Source: an uncultured Caulobacteraceae bacterium
GTDB lineage: Bacteria; Pseudomonadota; Alphaproteobacteria; Caulobacterales; Caulobacteraceae
Assembly (NCBI GenBank): GCA_937910255.1
Contig: CALEOQ010000398.1
Span: forward strand, 1 to 6,771
Length of the DNA stretch: 6,771 nt
Direction: 5' to 3'
Shown here: positions 5,924 to 6,771 of the stretch, piece after piece
Layout: each line of letters opens with the position of its first letter
How positions within the stretch are numbered: position 1 is the first letter of the stretch
Made by a program: the position numbers and the translations under genes
Notes under the pieces: model-generated
What the model was told of the DNA's origin: nothing
Database searches by the model: none
Seen by the model: the letters and a program-made list of their open reading frames with translations, nothing else

Positions 5924-6199
5924 TTGAACATCTCCAAACCGCAGCAAAGGACGCTGCACGCCCTCGCCCAGGGGGCCACCCTTCGCCCTGTCCGTGACCA
6001 TCGCGGCCATATCATCGACGTCAACTGCATCACCGGAGAGGGCTGGCGGCTGACCGATTGCGACCTGGCCGTCTTCAAGGCCCTGCGTCGGCGGGGCTTC
6101 ATCTCCAGTCGCAACGGCGGGCCTTACCGGATCACCCGGGAGGGCCTGGCCAACCTGCGCAGCCGGCAGGACAACCGGACGACCTCACGCCTCTGGTGA
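5924..6199 (+). CDS. yjhX: YjhX family (UPF0386) protein, putative toxin
   Basis: 91 residues. From the TTG at 5924 the protein reads MNISKPQQRTLHALAQG, then VRDHRGHIIDVNC, LTDCDLAVFKALRRRGFI and GGPYRITREGLANLRS. This follows the E. coli YjhX pattern from its first residue to near its last, with a similar length (about 85) and a short extra tail (TTSRLW). That agreement decides the start: an in-frame GTG at 5825 would add 33 basic, low-complexity residues not typical of the family. The TTG has no good Shine-Dalgarno (only GGA about 9 bases upstream), suggesting low or controlled translation. In E. coli YjhX is annotated as the toxin of a predicted pair with the acetyltransferase-like YjhQ; no such gene is adjacent here, so toxicity is not supported by context. 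The fold suggests a small winged-helix-like protein (my inference). It overlaps rsmD tail to tail by 15 bases. Confidence 0.85.
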   Translation: MNISKPQQRTLHALAQGATLRPVRDHRGHIIDVNCITGEGWRLTDCDLAVFKALRRRGFISSRNGGPYRITREGLANLRSRQDNRTTSRLW

Positions 6200-6757
6200 G
6201 AACCGCAGGAAGTGGACGCGCGCGGCGCCATAGTCGCGGGCGTCCATCTCTTCATAGCCCGCGAGGGCCGGCGCCGGTTCGCTGGCCCCCCGCTCCCAGA
6301 CGACCAGGGCGCCGGGGGTCAGCCAGCCCCCCTGCGCCAGGGCCGGCAGGGCGGCTTCCCCCAGGCCCTTGCCATAGGGCGGATCGAGAAAGGCCAGGTC
6401 GAAGGCGGGGCCATCCCCGCCCGGGCGGAGGCCCAGGTCGGTGGCGTCGCGCCGGTGGACCCGGGTGCGGCCAAACAGGCCCATGGCGTCCACATTCTCG
6501 CGGATGGCGCCGCGGGCGTCCTCGTCGGTCTCCACGAACAGGCAGAACTTGGCCCCCCGCGACAGGGCTTCGAAGCCGAGCGCCCCGGAGCCTGCGAACA
6601 GGTCGATCACCCGCAGGTCCCGCAAGCCGCCCGACCAGGGGGCGTGCTCCAGGATGTTGAAGATCGCCTGGCGGGCGCGGTCGGAGGTGGGGCGCGTGTT
6701 GACCCCTTGCGGCGCGGCCAGGCTCTTGCCGCGGAACTCACCCGAAACGATACGCAT
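6185..6757 (-). CDS. rsmD: 16S rRNA (guanine(966)-N2)-methyltransferase RsmD
   Basis: 190 residues (E. coli RsmD is about 198). It methylates N2 of G966 in 16S rRNA on assembling 30S subunits, using S-adenosylmethionine. The N-terminus MRIVSGEFRGKSL and the RNA-contacting segment RPTSDRARQAIFNIL (22-36) are typical. The SAM-binding motif DLFAGSGALGFEALSRGA lies at 52-69, the acidic residue ending the second strand is E76 (VETD), and the catalytic motif DPPY is at 125-128. The ATG at 6757 is the earliest possible start because an in-frame TAG lies two codons upstream (6763-6761). That TAG could also be the stop of an upstream gene; in related genomes a pseudouridine synthase gene (rluB) often precedes rsmD, but too little is left to tell. 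The gene looks intact. Confidence 0.97.
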   Translation of the reverse strand: MRIVSGEFRGKSLAAPQGVNTRPTSDRARQAIFNILEHAPWSGGLRDLRVIDLFAGSGALGFEALSRGAKFCLFVETDEDARGAIRENVDAMGLFGRTRVHRRDATDLGLRPGGDGPAFDLAFLDPPYGKGLGEAALPALAQGGWLTPGALVVWERGASEPAPALAGYEEMDARDYGAARVHFLRFSPEA

Positions 6758-6771
6758 GGCCTAGCCCCGGG

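Noticed and set aside
5676..6114. Minus-strand frames of 72 and 119 codons over the yjhX region
   Set aside because: They lie antisense to yjhX or in non-coding DNA, are Arg/Pro-rich and show no family resemblance.
6058..6660. 200-codon plus-strand frame over rsmD
   Set aside because: Arg/Pro/Gly-rich shadow; RsmD motifs on the minus strand explain the region.

Overview
The window reads as GC-rich chromosomal DNA of an alphaproteobacterium, most likely of the Caulobacteraceae (Caulobacter, Phenylobacterium or Brevundimonas type). The basis is the very GC-rich codon use, an endonuclease-type MutL with no sign of MutH, a MerR/TipAS regulator that closely resembles Caulobacter SkgA, and a cytosolic hybrid histidine kinase. 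The first 89 bases are not genomic: they are Illumina library adapter plus read-through noise at a contig end.

Layout: 1-89 adapter artefact; 90-219 (+) last 42 codons of an unidentified gene; 223-1173 (-) exported TraB/GumN-like protein that has lost the family's conserved histidine motifs; 1174-1259 short divergent promoter region; 1260-3122 (+) mutL; 3126-3899 (-) skgA-like regulator; 3900-3964 short gap with a MerR-type operator/promoter; 3965-5581 (-) soluble hybrid histidine kinase; 5582-5923 the only long stretch without an obvious gene, with a possible promoter, a 10-codon leader ORF and overlapping palindromes; 5924-6199 (+) YjhX-family protein from a TTG start; 6185-6757 (-) rsmD, overlapping yjhX tail to tail by 15 bases.

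The genes do not form one pathway. mutL (mismatch repair) and rsmD (16S rRNA methylation) are housekeeping genes. The kinase lies directly upstream of the skgA-like gene on the same strand, so read-through from one to the other is possible, but skgA also appears to have its own MerR-style promoter in the 65-base gap.

The most interesting signal is in the skgA-like gene. It has (i) a 19-base dyad (7-5-7) beside a TTGACC -35 element, placed to drive skgA and shaped like an autoregulatory MerR operator, and (ii) a perfect AAGGAG Shine-Dalgarno 8 bases before an in-frame ATG at codon 115, exactly where the TipAS effector domain begins. That would yield a free effector domain of 143 residues, as internal initiation does for TipAL/TipAS in Streptomyces. 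Other points are the degenerate TraB/GumN protein with a TonB-box-like segment at its mature N-terminus, and a possible leader-peptide/hairpin arrangement ahead of a YjhX gene with no partner in view.
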